From: Alphaproteobacteria bacterium
GTDB lineage: Bacteria > Pseudomonadota > Alphaproteobacteria > RF32 > CAG-239
Assembly: GCA_015062235.1 (NCBI GenBank)
Contig: SUUZ01000001.1
Location: 248,001 to 312,000, forward strand
Direction of reading: 5' to 3'
DNA: 64,000 nt
The notes under the pieces are model-generated. The model was not told the origin of the DNA. It did no database searches and saw nothing but the letters and a program-made list of their open reading frames with translations. Shown here piece by piece: positions 17,679-26,349 of the stretch (position 1 is its first letter; every line of letters begins with the position of its first letter). The translations under genes were made by a program, and so were the position numbers.

Positions 17679-19949
17679 CTAAAAAAGTTCATTACGCCTT
17701 GCAATATTACCTTTTTGACAGTTTTCAATATCTGAAAAATGCATTAAATTATCTAAGATATTTTTGACATCTGTTGCATTATAATCTTTATAAACAAAGT
17801 CAGCTCGATAAAAATCAGCTCTAATATTCTGAGCTTCGACAGCAATACAAAAAGCTTTTTTATCAAACATCATTAATTGGCAATCTTTAGATAACGCCGA
17901 ATATTTATGCCCATCCATTTCAAAATCAATCCATTCTGGTTTTCTACTACAATCATTACAATTATTATCACGTACACAAACAGCAGATGTAAACAAAGGA
18001 ACATCTTGATAAACAACTAAAACTAAAGGTAAAGGACTTTCATTTGCTAAGTTTTTTAAATTCGATAACGTATCCTCAACAGCCATAGTTACTCTAGATG
18101 CACCTAAATCCTTGGCCATTTGTACAGCTTGGTTATTAAACATATAAATTAAATTGTCAAAAGACAGATCTATTTTATTAATTGGTAAGACATCCAACCC
18201 CCAATAGTTAGCTATTTCCCATTTTTTATATCCCATATCTAGCAATTTGTTGATTAATGATTCAAAATCACTAACTTTTCTACATACAGCAGGTAAAGCT
18301 AATCGTAATTTATTTTTAGGTAATCGTAAAATATCTTGTATCTTAATTTCTGGATTAATTAATAAAATAACTTCTTCTATTTTTTCAAAATCAATTTTTT
18401 CTATTTTTTGTATGTTGTCTACTTTTATAATCCATTTTTTTGTGGTAGGTAATGAACGTATAGGAGGGTTATCATAACATACTTTTTCGATATTGGGAGT
18501 AATCTGTTCATACAATTTTCGTCTTAAATTATTCAAAATTGACAATGGCACAAAACATTTATCTTTATTTATTATATCTATTTTTTTTAAATTTAATTCA
18601 GTATCACCTGTCTTTGCAAAAGCTTTCTTTACAGCATCATTCATTGTTAATTCATCTTTTGCAGACATAAAGTTTCCCTCAACCGCAATACAAATATCTC
18701 CAACACTTGCCTGAATTAGATTAGGCTTAATATCAACCATAACTTCAATATCAAAACGAGGTCTAAATTCCCTTGGTTTTGGTTTTTTATAATTATATTT
18801 ACCTTTAACATCTGATGACGATGCCAGATATACAGAAGCACCTTTCTTTAAATTATCAACCTTTTTAGGTAACATTACTTCAACTAGCTCTCCTGCTTCA
18901 GCTTTCCAAACACTTTTTCCTTTAACTTTTAATTTTTGTAATGAAAATCCAAATGGTTTCTCATTGCCATCAATATCAATTTGAATACCATCATGACGAG
19001 CAATCTTAAAACTTGTATTTAATGTTATTTGTTGTCCTTTTACTTCGTTTATTTTTCCAATAAAAAGACCTCGATGTCCGACAAATTTTTTATCTGTAAT
19101 ATCTTTATCTTTTCCCCTGAAATGAAATTTGCACCAAGGACGAGAAAAAATTTGTTTAATATCTTGAGCTTTTTCTTTTATTGTTCCATTACCATCTAAA
19201 ATATTACGATAATAATCAGTAACTGCAGCAACATAAAGAGCGTTTTTTTTACGACCTTCTATTTTTAAAGAATAAATAGGCATCTTCAAAATATCTTCTT
19301 CTAAGGCCATGTCTTTCATTGAAAAACAATGTTCATATTTTCCATTTTTCATAAATTCCGCTCTACAAGGATACAAACATTTTCCGCGATTAGCACTTCT
19401 TCCATGTACAAACGATGAAAATTGACAAATTCCACTATATGAATAACAAAGAGCTCCATGAATAAACGCTTCCAACTCTAAATTTGGTATTTTCGCAATT
19501 TCCTTAATTTCATTAAGTGTTAATTCTCTCGCTAAAACAACTCTAGAAAAACCAATGTTTTTCAAAGCTTCAGCCCCTTGTTTATTATGAACTGCCATTT
19601 GAGTACTAGCATGCATTTCAATTTTAGGATAATATTTTTTTACAATTCTTGCCACTCCTAAATCTTGTAAAATAACAGCATCTATTTTCGTTCTACGACA
19701 AATATCTAAATTTTTAATTAGATCATCTAGTTCGTTTTCCTGCAAAATAGTATTTATTGTAACAAAAACCTTTCGCCCCAAATAATGAGCATATTCTGTA
19801 AATTCTCCTAATTCTTGTTCCGTAAAATTGCTAGCAGTAGCTCTTGCCGAAAATTGTTTTAATCCTAAATACACAGCATCTGCTCCATAATATAATGCAG
19901 CATAGCCTGCTTCAATATCACCAGCTGGTGCCAAAAGCTCTTTTTTCAT
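17679..19949 (-). CDS. U32 peptidase-family protein with C-terminal DUF3656-like region (RlhA-like)
   Basis: 756 aa. The N-terminal TIM-barrel-like part starts KKELLAPAGDIEAGYAALYYGADAVYLG and holds the U32 signature EAFIHGALCYSYSGICQFSS plus CLYPC, so the four conserved Fe-S type cysteines are present. The C-terminal part (about residues 370-756) is a DUF3656-like region ending in a weak duplicate of the barrel with further cysteines (CNDCSR). E. coli RlhA (YdcP), the closest characterised type, makes 5-hydroxycytidine at 23S C2501. That role is the best guess. GAGAGGAAG lies before the ATG. Confidence 0.85.
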   Translation of the reverse strand: MKKELLAPAGDIEAGYAALYYGADAVYLGLKQFSARATASNFTEQELGEFTEYAHYLGRKVFVTINTILQENELDDLIKNLDICRRTKIDAVILQDLGVARIVKKYYPKIEMHASTQMAVHNKQGAEALKNIGFSRVVLARELTLNEIKEIAKIPNLELEAFIHGALCYSYSGICQFSSFVHGRSANRGKCLYPCRAEFMKNGKYEHCFSMKDMALEEDILKMPIYSLKIEGRKKNALYVAAVTDYYRNILDGNGTIKEKAQDIKQIFSRPWCKFHFRGKDKDITDKKFVGHRGLFIGKINEVKGQQITLNTSFKIARHDGIQIDIDGNEKPFGFSLQKLKVKGKSVWKAEAGELVEVMLPKKVDNLKKGASVYLASSSDVKGKYNYKKPKPREFRPRFDIEVMVDIKPNLIQASVGDICIAVEGNFMSAKDELTMNDAVKKAFAKTGDTELNLKKIDIINKDKCFVPLSILNNLRRKLYEQITPNIEKVCYDNPPIRSLPTTKKWIIKVDNIQKIEKIDFEKIEEVILLINPEIKIQDILRLPKNKLRLALPAVCRKVSDFESLINKLLDMGYKKWEIANYWGLDVLPINKIDLSFDNLIYMFNNQAVQMAKDLGASRVTMAVEDTLSNLKNLANESPLPLVLVVYQDVPLFTSAVCVRDNNCNDCSRKPEWIDFEMDGHKYSALSKDCQLMMFDKKAFCIAVEAQNIRADFYRADFVYKDYNATDVKNILDNLMHFSDIENCQKGNIARRNELF

Positions 19950-20097
19950 ACTTCCTCTCTTTTACATTTTAACTCATTTTATAGCTTATTTTAACTATCT
20001 TTACAATTAAATTTATACACACACATCTAAAAAATATTACTGTTTTTACAAAAAAGTGCTTTAATAAGCAAGCTCTTTGGAAAGGAAATAGAAAATA

Positions 20098-21516
20098 ATG
20101 TATAATCTCAAATCAAATAAAGCTGAAGAATTTATTAATCATCAAGAAATCTTAGATACTCTTGAATACGCCAATGCCAATTGCAATAATATTGAAATAA
20201 TAGATAAAATTCTAACGAAAGCTCGTTTACGCAAAGGTCTATCTCATCGTGAGGCCGCTGTTTTGCTTGACTGTAACATTCCAGAAAAAAACCAAGAAAT
20301 ATTTACTCTTGCAGAACAAATAAAAAACGATTTTTACGGTAACCGTATTGTCCTTTTCGCTCCTCTTTACCTATCTAACTATTGTGTAAATGGCTGTGTT
20401 TATTGCCCTTATCATCTAAAAAATAAGCACATTGCTCGTAAAAAAATGTCTCAAGATGAAATAAGACGTGAAGTTATTGCTCTCCAAGACATGGGACATA
20501 AAAGGCTAGCTCTAGAAGCTGGAGAAGATCCAATTAACAACCCAATTGAATATATTTTAGAATCAATCAAAACAATCTACAGTATAAAACATAAAAATGG
20601 AGCTATTCGTAGGGTTAACGTTAATATCGCCGCAACAACTGTTGAAAATTATCGTAAACTTCATGATGCAGGAATTGGAACATATATCTTATTCCAAGAA
20701 ACATATAATAAAGAAAATTACGAAAAACTTCATCCTACAGGTCCAAAACATAACTACGCCTACCATACTGAAGCAATGGATAGAGCAATGCAAGGTGGGA
20801 TAGATGATGTTGGACTTGGTGTCCTTTATGGACTATCAACATATCGCTATGAATTTACAGGACTTCTTATGCACGCTGAACACCTTGAGGCCGTATATGG
20901 TATTGGCCCTCATACTATTAGTGTTCCTCGCATATGTCCAGCTGACGATATTGATACATCAAATTTCTCTGATGCTATTGATGATGACACGTTTGCAAAA
21001 TTAGTAGCGTGTATTCGCATATCTGTACCATATACAGGTATGATTGTTTCAACTCGTGAGAGCCAAAAAACTCGTGAAAGAGTCCTTAATCTAGGTGTTT
21101 CACAGATATCTGGAGGAAGCAAAACATCTGTAGGAGGATACGCAGAACCTGAACCCGAAGAACAAAATTCCTCTCAGTTCGATATCTCTGATAAACGTTC
21201 ACTTGATGAAATAGTGTGTTGGCTTATGGAATTAGGATACACTCCCAGTTTTTGCACAGCATGTTACCGAGAAGGACGCACTGGAGATAGATTTATGGCT
21301 CTTTGCAAAAATATGCAAATTCATAATTGTTGTCTCCCAAATGCCCTTATGACTTTACAAGAGTATCTTGAAGACTACTCTTCAGAAAAAACAAAAGATA
21401 TAGGAAAAGCATTAATACTCAAAGAACTAAACCAGATTCCTAATGAAAAAGTTCGTAGTATCTGCTCAAAAAGACTTGAACTGATTCAAAAAGGAGAAAG
21501 AGATTTTCGTTTCTAG
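20098..21516 (+). CDS. hydG: [FeFe]-hydrogenase maturation radical SAM enzyme HydG
   Basis: Tyrosine lyase that makes the CO/CN ligands of the H-cluster. The radical SAM CX3CX2C motif is CVNGCVYC (Cys 96, 100 and 103). Near the C-terminus CTAC...CC gives the CX2CX22C motif of the second Fe-S cluster, which separates HydG from its paralogue ThiH. Length of 472 aa is typical. AAGGA precedes the ATG. No hydE, hydF or hydA lies within 20 kb on the left or 42 kb on the right, so it is an orphan here. It is monocistronic with A/T-rich gaps on both sides. Confidence 0.95.
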   Translation: MYNLKSNKAEEFINHQEILDTLEYANANCNNIEIIDKILTKARLRKGLSHREAAVLLDCNIPEKNQEIFTLAEQIKNDFYGNRIVLFAPLYLSNYCVNGCVYCPYHLKNKHIARKKMSQDEIRREVIALQDMGHKRLALEAGEDPINNPIEYILESIKTIYSIKHKNGAIRRVNVNIAATTVENYRKLHDAGIGTYILFQETYNKENYEKLHPTGPKHNYAYHTEAMDRAMQGGIDDVGLGVLYGLSTYRYEFTGLLMHAEHLEAVYGIGPHTISVPRICPADDIDTSNFSDAIDDDTFAKLVACIRISVPYTGMIVSTRESQKTRERVLNLGVSQISGGSKTSVGGYAEPEPEEQNSSQFDISDKRSLDEIVCWLMELGYTPSFCTACYREGRTGDRFMALCKNMQIHNCCLPNALMTLQEYLEDYSSEKTKDIGKALILKELNQIPNEKVRSICSKRLELIQKGERDFRF

Positions 21517-21656
21517 TAAATACTTCTAATATCTTATTGATAATTTTTATTTACACTACTAAATTTTGAATTGATTGGAACTATATTAATTAAATATTTA
21601 TTTATACTTAATGTATATAATATGGTTCAAATTATGAAAAATTTAGAGAGTATTTT

Positions 21657-23411
21657 ATGAATCATCTACCATCTTTAATATCTGACCTTGCCTTAATTAT
21701 GATTTGTGCAGGTATAATTACTGTTTTATTTAAATGGCTCAAACAACCTGTTGTATTAGGATATATAATTGCAGGCATACTTGTAGGACCTCATTTTGCA
21801 TTATTTCCTACAGCTGCAGATAAGGCAAATATTCAAACATGGGCTGATATAGGTGTAATATTTCTTTTATTTAGTTTAGGTTTAGAGTTTAGTTTTAAAA
21901 AGATTGTTAATGTTGGTAAATCAGCAATAATAACAGCTTCAGCCAACATATTATTTATGTTAATCATCGGATACAATGTTGGACTTGGTCTTGGGTGGTC
22001 TACCACAGAAAGTCTATTTCTTGGCGGTATGATATCTATGTCATCGACCACAATTATTATTAAAGCATTTGAAGAACTAGACGTTAAAGGACAGCGATTT
22101 ACTGATCTTGTTTTTGGTGTTTTAGTACTTGAAGACATAGTTGGTATTTTACTTTTAGTCTTGCTACCAACAATATCTTTAGGTAAGCACGTTGATGGTA
22201 TTGAACTACTTATAAGCACAGGAAAACTTATATTTTTCTTAATGCTATGGTTTATCACTGGAGTATATTTAGTTCCCACTTTTTTAAAAAAAGTAATTAA
22301 CTTGCTTAATGATGAACTATTACTTTTGGTTTCAATGGCGTTATGTTTAGGTATGGTTTTACTGGCTACATCAGTCGGATTTTCATCTGCCTTAGGGGCC
22401 TTCATTATGGGATCTATCTTAGCTGAAACTGATGAAGCTAAACGCATTGAGGAAACAATCAAGCCTGTAAAAGATCTGTTTGGAGCTGTGTTTTTTACCT
22501 CTGTAGGTATGTTGGTAGATCCAGCAATGTTTGTTGAATATGTTGTTCCTATAGCTATTATTACTTTTGTTGTAATTGTTGGAAAAGTTTTACTTTCAAC
22601 TTTTGGATTTTTGTTATCAGGAAACCGTCTTGAAACATCAATTTTCAGTGGCTTTTCTCTAGCTCAAGTTGGTGAATTTGCATTTATTATTGCCTCTGCT
22701 GGTATGTCTATAGGCGTATTAAGTAGTTATGTATATCCAACAATTGTTGCTGTATCAGTAATAACAACGTTTAGTACACCTTTAATGATAAAATCAGCCA
22801 AACCTTTCTATTCTCGTATATATAAAATGTTGCCAACAACTTGGAAAGAATATTTAAGCACACATACATCATCTAAAAAAGATACTAATGCAGAAGAAGA
22901 ACTCTGGAAACAACTATTCAAAAAATATTTTTTCAAGCTTTGTATTGCTTCCGTAATTTTAATTGCAATCATTAACATTTCTTTTCATATAGTCCACCCT
23001 TTGCTATTAAAACACTTACCAACACGAATTGCTGATCTTACTACAACCTTATTAACACTAGGAGCAATGTCACCATTTTTACAGGGATTATTGACCGTAA
23101 ATAGCGATTTAGCTCGTATATATTTAACTTTATGGCACAAACGTATAACTAATAGACTTCCTTTGATTTTATGTACAGTCTTGCGTATGGCTATTATCAT
23201 TATCTTTATTATGGTCGTAATCAATCATTTATTCACAAAAGATTTTTTTGTTACTTATGCGTTAATGGGACTAGTTATTGCAGTTCTTTATAAATCAACG
23301 TGGTTGTCTAGAAGATATAAGAATATTGAACAACAATTCTTATCTAATTTATATCGCTATAAAGAACAAGAAAAAACAGAACAAAGCAATAACGACAAAA
23401 AGGAAAAATAA
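21657..23411 (+). CDS. CPA2-family cation:proton antiporter (KefB/KefC-like)
   Basis: 584 aa. The first ~380 residues form the CPA2 antiporter core of about 12-13 helices (IAGILVGPHF, ADIGVIFLLFSLGLEFSF, SMSSTTIIIKAFEEL, LEDIVGILLLV). The C-terminus lacks the RCK/TrkA-N nucleotide-binding domain of KefB/C. Instead, after a charged linker, it has about four more membrane segments (ASVILIAIINISFHIV, LTLGAMSPFLQGLL, TVLRMAIIIIFIMVVI, ALMGLVIAVLYKSTWL). The transported ion is unknown. It forms an operon with the DJ-1 gene, separated by one base. Confidence 0.9.
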   Translation: MNHLPSLISDLALIMICAGIITVLFKWLKQPVVLGYIIAGILVGPHFALFPTAADKANIQTWADIGVIFLLFSLGLEFSFKKIVNVGKSAIITASANILFMLIIGYNVGLGLGWSTTESLFLGGMISMSSTTIIIKAFEELDVKGQRFTDLVFGVLVLEDIVGILLLVLLPTISLGKHVDGIELLISTGKLIFFLMLWFITGVYLVPTFLKKVINLLNDELLLLVSMALCLGMVLLATSVGFSSALGAFIMGSILAETDEAKRIEETIKPVKDLFGAVFFTSVGMLVDPAMFVEYVVPIAIITFVVIVGKVLLSTFGFLLSGNRLETSIFSGFSLAQVGEFAFIIASAGMSIGVLSSYVYPTIVAVSVITTFSTPLMIKSAKPFYSRIYKMLPTTWKEYLSTHTSSKKDTNAEEELWKQLFKKYFFKLCIASVILIAIINISFHIVHPLLLKHLPTRIADLTTTLLTLGAMSPFLQGLLTVNSDLARIYLTLWHKRITNRLPLILCTVLRMAIIIIFIMVVINHLFTKDFFVTYALMGLVIAVLYKSTWLSRRYKNIEQQFLSNLYRYKEQEKTEQSNNDKKEK

Positions 23412-23412
23412 A

Positions 23413-23976
23413 ATGAACAGTTTATCTGTATGTATATTATTAGCGGATGGTTTTGAAGAAGCTGAAGCTATTATTCCTGCTGATTTATTAAAAAGACTGG
23501 GAGTTAAAATAATTTTTGCAGGAGTTAATTCTATTGATGTTAGAGGAACTCATAACTTTCATATCAAAGCCGATAATTTAATTGACAATATTTCATCTAA
23601 TGATTTTGATGCTTTAATTCTTCCAGGAGGACTGCCTGGAACTATAAATCTCCGTAATTCAGAAAAAGTAATTAACCTAGTAAAACATGCATATCAAAAT
23701 GGTAAAATATGTGCTGCCATATGTGCCGCTCCAATCGTATTACGAGATGCAGGAGTTGCTACCGACAAACACATTACAGGATATCCAAACTGTGAAAAAC
23801 TATCATATGAACCTAATTTTAAATTTACAGGCAATAGTGTAGAACGTGATGGATCGATTATTACAGCCAAGGGGATGGGAAAAGCAAATGAATTCGCCTT
23901 TGAAATTGCCCGAGCCTTAAATATCAGTAAAGAAGATATTCTATCTGTAGCTAAAAACACTTTCATTTATGAATAA
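23413..23976 (+). CDS. DJ-1/PfpI (YajL/ThiJ) family protein
   Basis: 187 aa from the ATG at 23413; the ORF track begins 45 codons too early inside the antiporter gene. DJ-1 features: LLADGFEEAEAIIPADLL with the conserved Glu, ALILPGGLPGTINLR and the nucleophile cysteine in GKICAAICAAPIVLRDAG. Members act as chaperones, glyoxalase/deglycase-like enzymes or oxidative-stress proteins. The call is to family level. One base separates it from the antiporter stop, so it is co-transcribed. Confidence 0.92.
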   Translation: MNSLSVCILLADGFEEAEAIIPADLLKRLGVKIIFAGVNSIDVRGTHNFHIKADNLIDNISSNDFDALILPGGLPGTINLRNSEKVINLVKHAYQNGKICAAICAAPIVLRDAGVATDKHITGYPNCEKLSYEPNFKFTGNSVERDGSIITAKGMGKANEFAFEIARALNISKEDILSVAKNTFIYE

Positions 23977-23981
23977 CCAAT

Positions 23982-24016
23982 AAAAAGCCCTGTATTTAAC
24001 AGGGCTTTTTATTTTA
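23982..24016. terminator. bidirectional intrinsic terminator
   Basis: 12-bp stem AAAAAGCCCTGT / ACAGGGCTTTTT with ATTTA loop, then ATTTTATTTTTT, between the convergent DJ-1 and mscL genes. Confidence 0.92.
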
Positions 24017-24517
24017 TTTTTTCTTACTCTTTCCTTTAACCTCTTCAGATTTTAATTCTGAAGTACAATTAGGACAACGAGTCGCATTCAAAGGAATTTC
24101 CGAACAACAGTACGGACAAGCCTTGGTCGTCTTGACAACCTCTTGTGCCTCTTTTTTATCCATTTTAGCCTGTAACTCATTAATTGCTTTAATCAAAATA
24201 AATACAGCAAATGCTACAATCAAAAAGCTAATAATAGCATTAACAAAAAGCCCTAAATTCATAGTAACAGCACCTGCTTCCTGAGCTGCAGCCAACGAAT
24301 TATAAGGAGCTGGAGTTGCACCATCACGTAGCACAACAAATAAATTTGAAAAATCAACTTTACCCAATAGTAATCCTATTGGTGGCATAATTACATCTTT
24401 AACTAGCGAATCAACAATCTTACCAAAAGCAGCACCAATAATGATACCAACAGCCATATCAATAACATTGCCACGCATAGCAAATTTCTTAAATTCATTA
24501 GCTAAATTCTTAAACAT
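24014..24517 (-). CDS. mscL: large-conductance mechanosensitive channel with C-terminal zinc ribbon
   Basis: MscL forms a stretch-gated pentameric pore that releases solutes on osmotic downshock. [41 protein letters not shown] is the amphipathic helix plus TM1, and [21 protein letters not shown] is TM2. After the usual C-terminal helix comes [18 protein letters not shown], a four-cysteine zinc-ribbon pattern, then a Lys-rich tail. The extra domain makes it 167 aa against about 136 in E. coli. GAGGG precedes the ATG. Confidence 0.95.
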   Translation of the reverse strand: MFKNLANEFKKFAMRGNVIDMAVGIIIGAAFGKIVDSLVKDVIMPPIGLLLGKVDFSNLFVVLRDGATPAPYNSLAAAQEAGAVTMNLGLFVNAIISFLIVAFAVFILIKAINELQAKMDKKEAQEVVKTTKACPYCCSEIPLNATRCPNCTSELKSEEVKGKSKKK

Positions 24518-24535
24518 TTTAGTTCCCTCAAATAA

Positions 24536-24574
24536 AATTATTAAAACTTAAAGCGCCGTCTTCAAAGGCGGCGC
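24536..24574 (-). terminator. intrinsic terminator of secE-nusG
   Basis: GC-rich stem (GCGCCG / CGGCGC, extended by CTT/AAG past one mismatch) just after the nusG stop, then TTTAAGTTTTAAT on the minus strand. Confidence 0.8.
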
Positions 24575-24581
24575 ATTCTAA

Positions 24582-25112
24582 CTAGATCTTCTCAACTTGA
24601 GAATACTCCAACTCAACAGGAGTCGATCTTCCAAAAATTGAAACAGAAACCTTAACTCTAGATTTTTCCGTATCAACTTCTTCAATCAAACCAACAAACG
24701 AAGCAAACGGACCATCGCAAACTCGAACTTGTTCACCAATTTCAAAGTTTACAACTTCACGAGGACGCTCAACCCCCTCTTGCATTTGCATAATAATGCG
24801 TTGAGCTTCAGCCTCTGTAATAGGATAAGGCTTATTACGTGAACCTAAAAAGCCACTAACATTAGGATTATTCTTAATCAAGTGCCATGCTTCATCAGAC
24901 ATAACCATCTTAACTAAAATATAACCAGGAAAAAACTTACGCTCACTAGTAACTTTAGCACCTTTTCTAACTTCAACTACTTCTTCAGTAGGAATCATAA
25001 TCTCTAAGATACGATCTTCCCACTTTTTTAAAACAACCTGCTCATTAATCGACTGTGCAACCTTTTTTTCACAACCAGAATGAACATTAACAACATACCA
25101 CTTAGCGTCCAT
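24582..25112 (-). CDS. nusG: transcription termination/antitermination factor NusG
   Basis: 176 aa with the NGN domain (KWYVVNVHSGCEKKVAQSI, PGYILVKMVMSDEAWHLIKN, VSGFLG) and C-terminal KOW domain (FEIGEQVRVCDGPFASFVGLIEEV). It couples RNA polymerase to Rho or the ribosome. secE ends six bases before its start, the conserved secE-nusG order. Confidence 0.97.
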   Translation of the reverse strand: MDAKWYVVNVHSGCEKKVAQSINEQVVLKKWEDRILEIMIPTEEVVEVRKGAKVTSERKFFPGYILVKMVMSDEAWHLIKNNPNVSGFLGSRNKPYPITEAEAQRIIMQMQEGVERPREVVNFEIGEQVRVCDGPFASFVGLIEEVDTEKSRVKVSVSIFGRSTPVELEYSQVEKI

Positions 25113-25118
25113 CTTACT

Positions 25119-25316
25119 CTATGCTCCAAGCGAAAATACAGTTTTGACAACCCAGCCCAATATTTGATCAACAAAGAAAAAGAAAGTAGATGCTATTGTA
25201 ACCAAAATAACAACCATAACCAAAGATTGCATAACCTCTTTTTTTGTTGGCCAAGTAACTTTCTTAATTTCTTGCTTAACCTGACGAAAAAATTGTATCG
25301 GATTGAGTTTTGCCAT
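25119..25316 (-). CDS. secE: preprotein translocase subunit SecE
   Basis: 65 aa with the SecE core: QFFRQVKQEIKKVTWPTKKEVMQS, the amphipathic helix, followed by a single membrane segment. It stabilises SecY in the SecYEG channel. In most Proteobacteria tRNA-Trp lies directly upstream. Here a 183-codon orphan gene and a small peptide gene separate them. Confidence 0.97.
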   Translation of the reverse strand: MAKLNPIQFFRQVKQEIKKVTWPTKKEVMQSLVMVVILVTIASTFFFFVDQILGWVVKTVFSLGA

Positions 25317-25412
25317 AACTTTACCTTAAATAAAACAATTAAAACAAATAACAGACTCTTAAATCGTTACATACTCAAACATCATCAAAAGTCACGCTGT
25401 TGATTTAACAGA

Positions 25413-25442
25413 TATATAAATGTTTTTAGCTAGATATGTCAA
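25413..25442 (-). promoter_or_regulatory. sigma-70-type promoter for secE-nusG
   Basis: On the minus strand TTGACA, then 17-18 bases, then TTATAT/TATATA, about 100 bases before secE and just after the terminator of the upstream orphan gene. Confidence 0.7.
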
Positions 25443-25479
25443 GTAAATCTTTACTAATATCTTAATATTTTTGTATCTT

Positions 25480-25526
25480 TAATTCAAAAAGCAAAAGGAC
25501 TCTTTACCTAAAAGGCAAAGAGTCCT
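25480..25526 (-). terminator. intrinsic terminator of the 25.5-kb orphan gene
   Basis: 13-bp stem AGGACTCTTTGCC / GGTAAAGAGTCCT (one G-T pair) with a TTTTA loop, then TTTTGCTTTTT on the minus strand, 14 bases after the stop. Confidence 0.88.
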
Positions 25527-25540
25527 CATACAGGAAATGA

Positions 25541-26086
25541 TTATGCTCCAACAATAAACTCTGGAGGTTCAGGAAGCTTTGCTGAAACATAAACTGAAGG
25601 CTCACTATCGCTTACCCAACACAGTTTATCATCAATCTCATTTAATGAGCAAGGGCCAATAATATTTCTGGCCTCTTTGAACTCATACAGTACACCTTCT
25701 TCAATCTCTATCAAAGCAGGTACTTTGAGACCGTGATCATATCGGCTAACCCAATACTTACCAGCTGTATCTATTACCAAGCGAGCCCCATAGCCGAGGA
25801 TATTAACAGCTTTGGGATAAGGAAGAGGTGCATCAACTTTGGGCATCATTGCTGGCATACAATAGCCTAAAGCGAACGAATCACTTACCCATGCGACTAC
25901 ATTCTCTCGTGTCTCTACAAACTCACCATTCTTAAGACAGCCTACCTTTACACGCTTCAAACTAGCGTTGGGCAAAATAGAAGTAGTCTCAGCCAAATGG
26001 CAAGGAGCCAATGTCTCAGGATAAACATCGTCTAAGACGAAGTAACCATGCGTCAATTTCAACAAAGAAATAACATTCGTTTTCAT
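25541..26086 (-). CDS. hypothetical protein with WVSDS repeat, inserted between tRNA-Trp and secE
   Basis: Not recognised. 181 aa from the ATG at 26086; the track start at 26092 is a TTG. No signal peptide or membrane segment. WVSDS occurs twice, about 91 residues apart (near residues 68-72 and 159-163 of the track protein), with similar surroundings, so the protein may be two copies of one domain. The gene is visibly richer in G+C than its neighbours. It has its own -35/-10 (TTGACA), no Shine-Dalgarno and its own strong terminator, so it is a self-contained unit. It may be laterally acquired or lineage-specific. Confidence 0.75.
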   Translation of the reverse strand: MKTNVISLLKLTHGYFVLDDVYPETLAPCHLAETTSILPNASLKRVKVGCLKNGEFVETRENVVAWVSDSFALGYCMPAMMPKVDAPLPYPKAVNILGYGARLVIDTAGKYWVSRYDHGLKVPALIEIEEGVLYEFKEARNIIGPCSLNEIDDKLCWVSDSEPSVYVSAKLPEPPEFIVGA

Positions 26087-26155
26087 AATCAAAGTTTTTT
26101 AGGTTAAATAATAAAGAGTTATTCTTAGAGAATTTATTGTAAAAAATGGACTGAG

Positions 26156-26183
26156 ATAGTACTAAATATTATTTTTTTGTCAA
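26156..26183 (-). promoter_or_regulatory. sigma-70-type promoter of the 25.5-kb orphan gene
   Basis: Minus-strand TTGACA, 16 bases, TACTAT, about 65 bases before the start codon, with a perfect -35. It lies just past the stop codon of the small peptide ORF. Confidence 0.65.
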
Positions 26184-26190
26184 GCACAAT

Positions 26191-26286
26191 TTAATAGCGA
26201 AAGCAATCACATGAGTATGTCCAAGCAACACTTAACGCTATTGTTAATATTATGATTATACGAATAAGTCGGTTATGCCCATTCAT
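26191..26286 (-). CDS. 31-aa hydrophobic peptide, candidate small membrane protein or type I toxin-like
   Basis: Too short for the ORF track; found by hand. The peptide begins MNGHNRLIRI, has one hydrophobic segment (about residues 7-23, IIIILTIALSVAW), and ends in a short polar tail with a C-D-C pair. AGGAG lies nine bases before the ATG, a good ribosome-binding site. Net positive N-terminus, one membrane helix and short tail are shared with small membrane proteins and Hok/Ldr/Ibs-like toxins, but there is no recognisable homology. It lies downstream of the tRNA-Trp terminator, and I see no clear promoter of its own. Confidence 0.45.
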   Translation of the reverse strand: MNGHNRLIRIIIILTIALSVAWTYSCDCFRY

Positions 26287-26342
26287 AAAAAAATGCTCCT
26301 GTGATACACCCCTGTGTTACACCTGTAAAATCAGCATTTTTT
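26287..26342 (-). promoter_or_regulatory. fold-back leader with tandem 13-bp repeats before the 31-aa peptide
   Basis: On the minus strand AAAAAATGCT pairs with AGCATTTTTT, which covers the end of the Shine-Dalgarno and the spacer up to the ATG. The loop contains two abutting 13-base repeats, GGTGTAACACAGG and GGTGTATCACAGG (one mismatch). Such a hairpin could mask translation initiation. Read on the plus strand, the same arms end in AGCATTTTTT and could terminate an antisense transcript. Confidence 0.5.
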
Positions 26343-26349
26343 ACAAAAA

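Noticed and set aside
26298-26323. Tandem 13-bp repeats considered as a CRISPR start
   Set aside because: Only two abutting copies with no spacer; no cas genes. Kept instead as a leader element of the small peptide gene.
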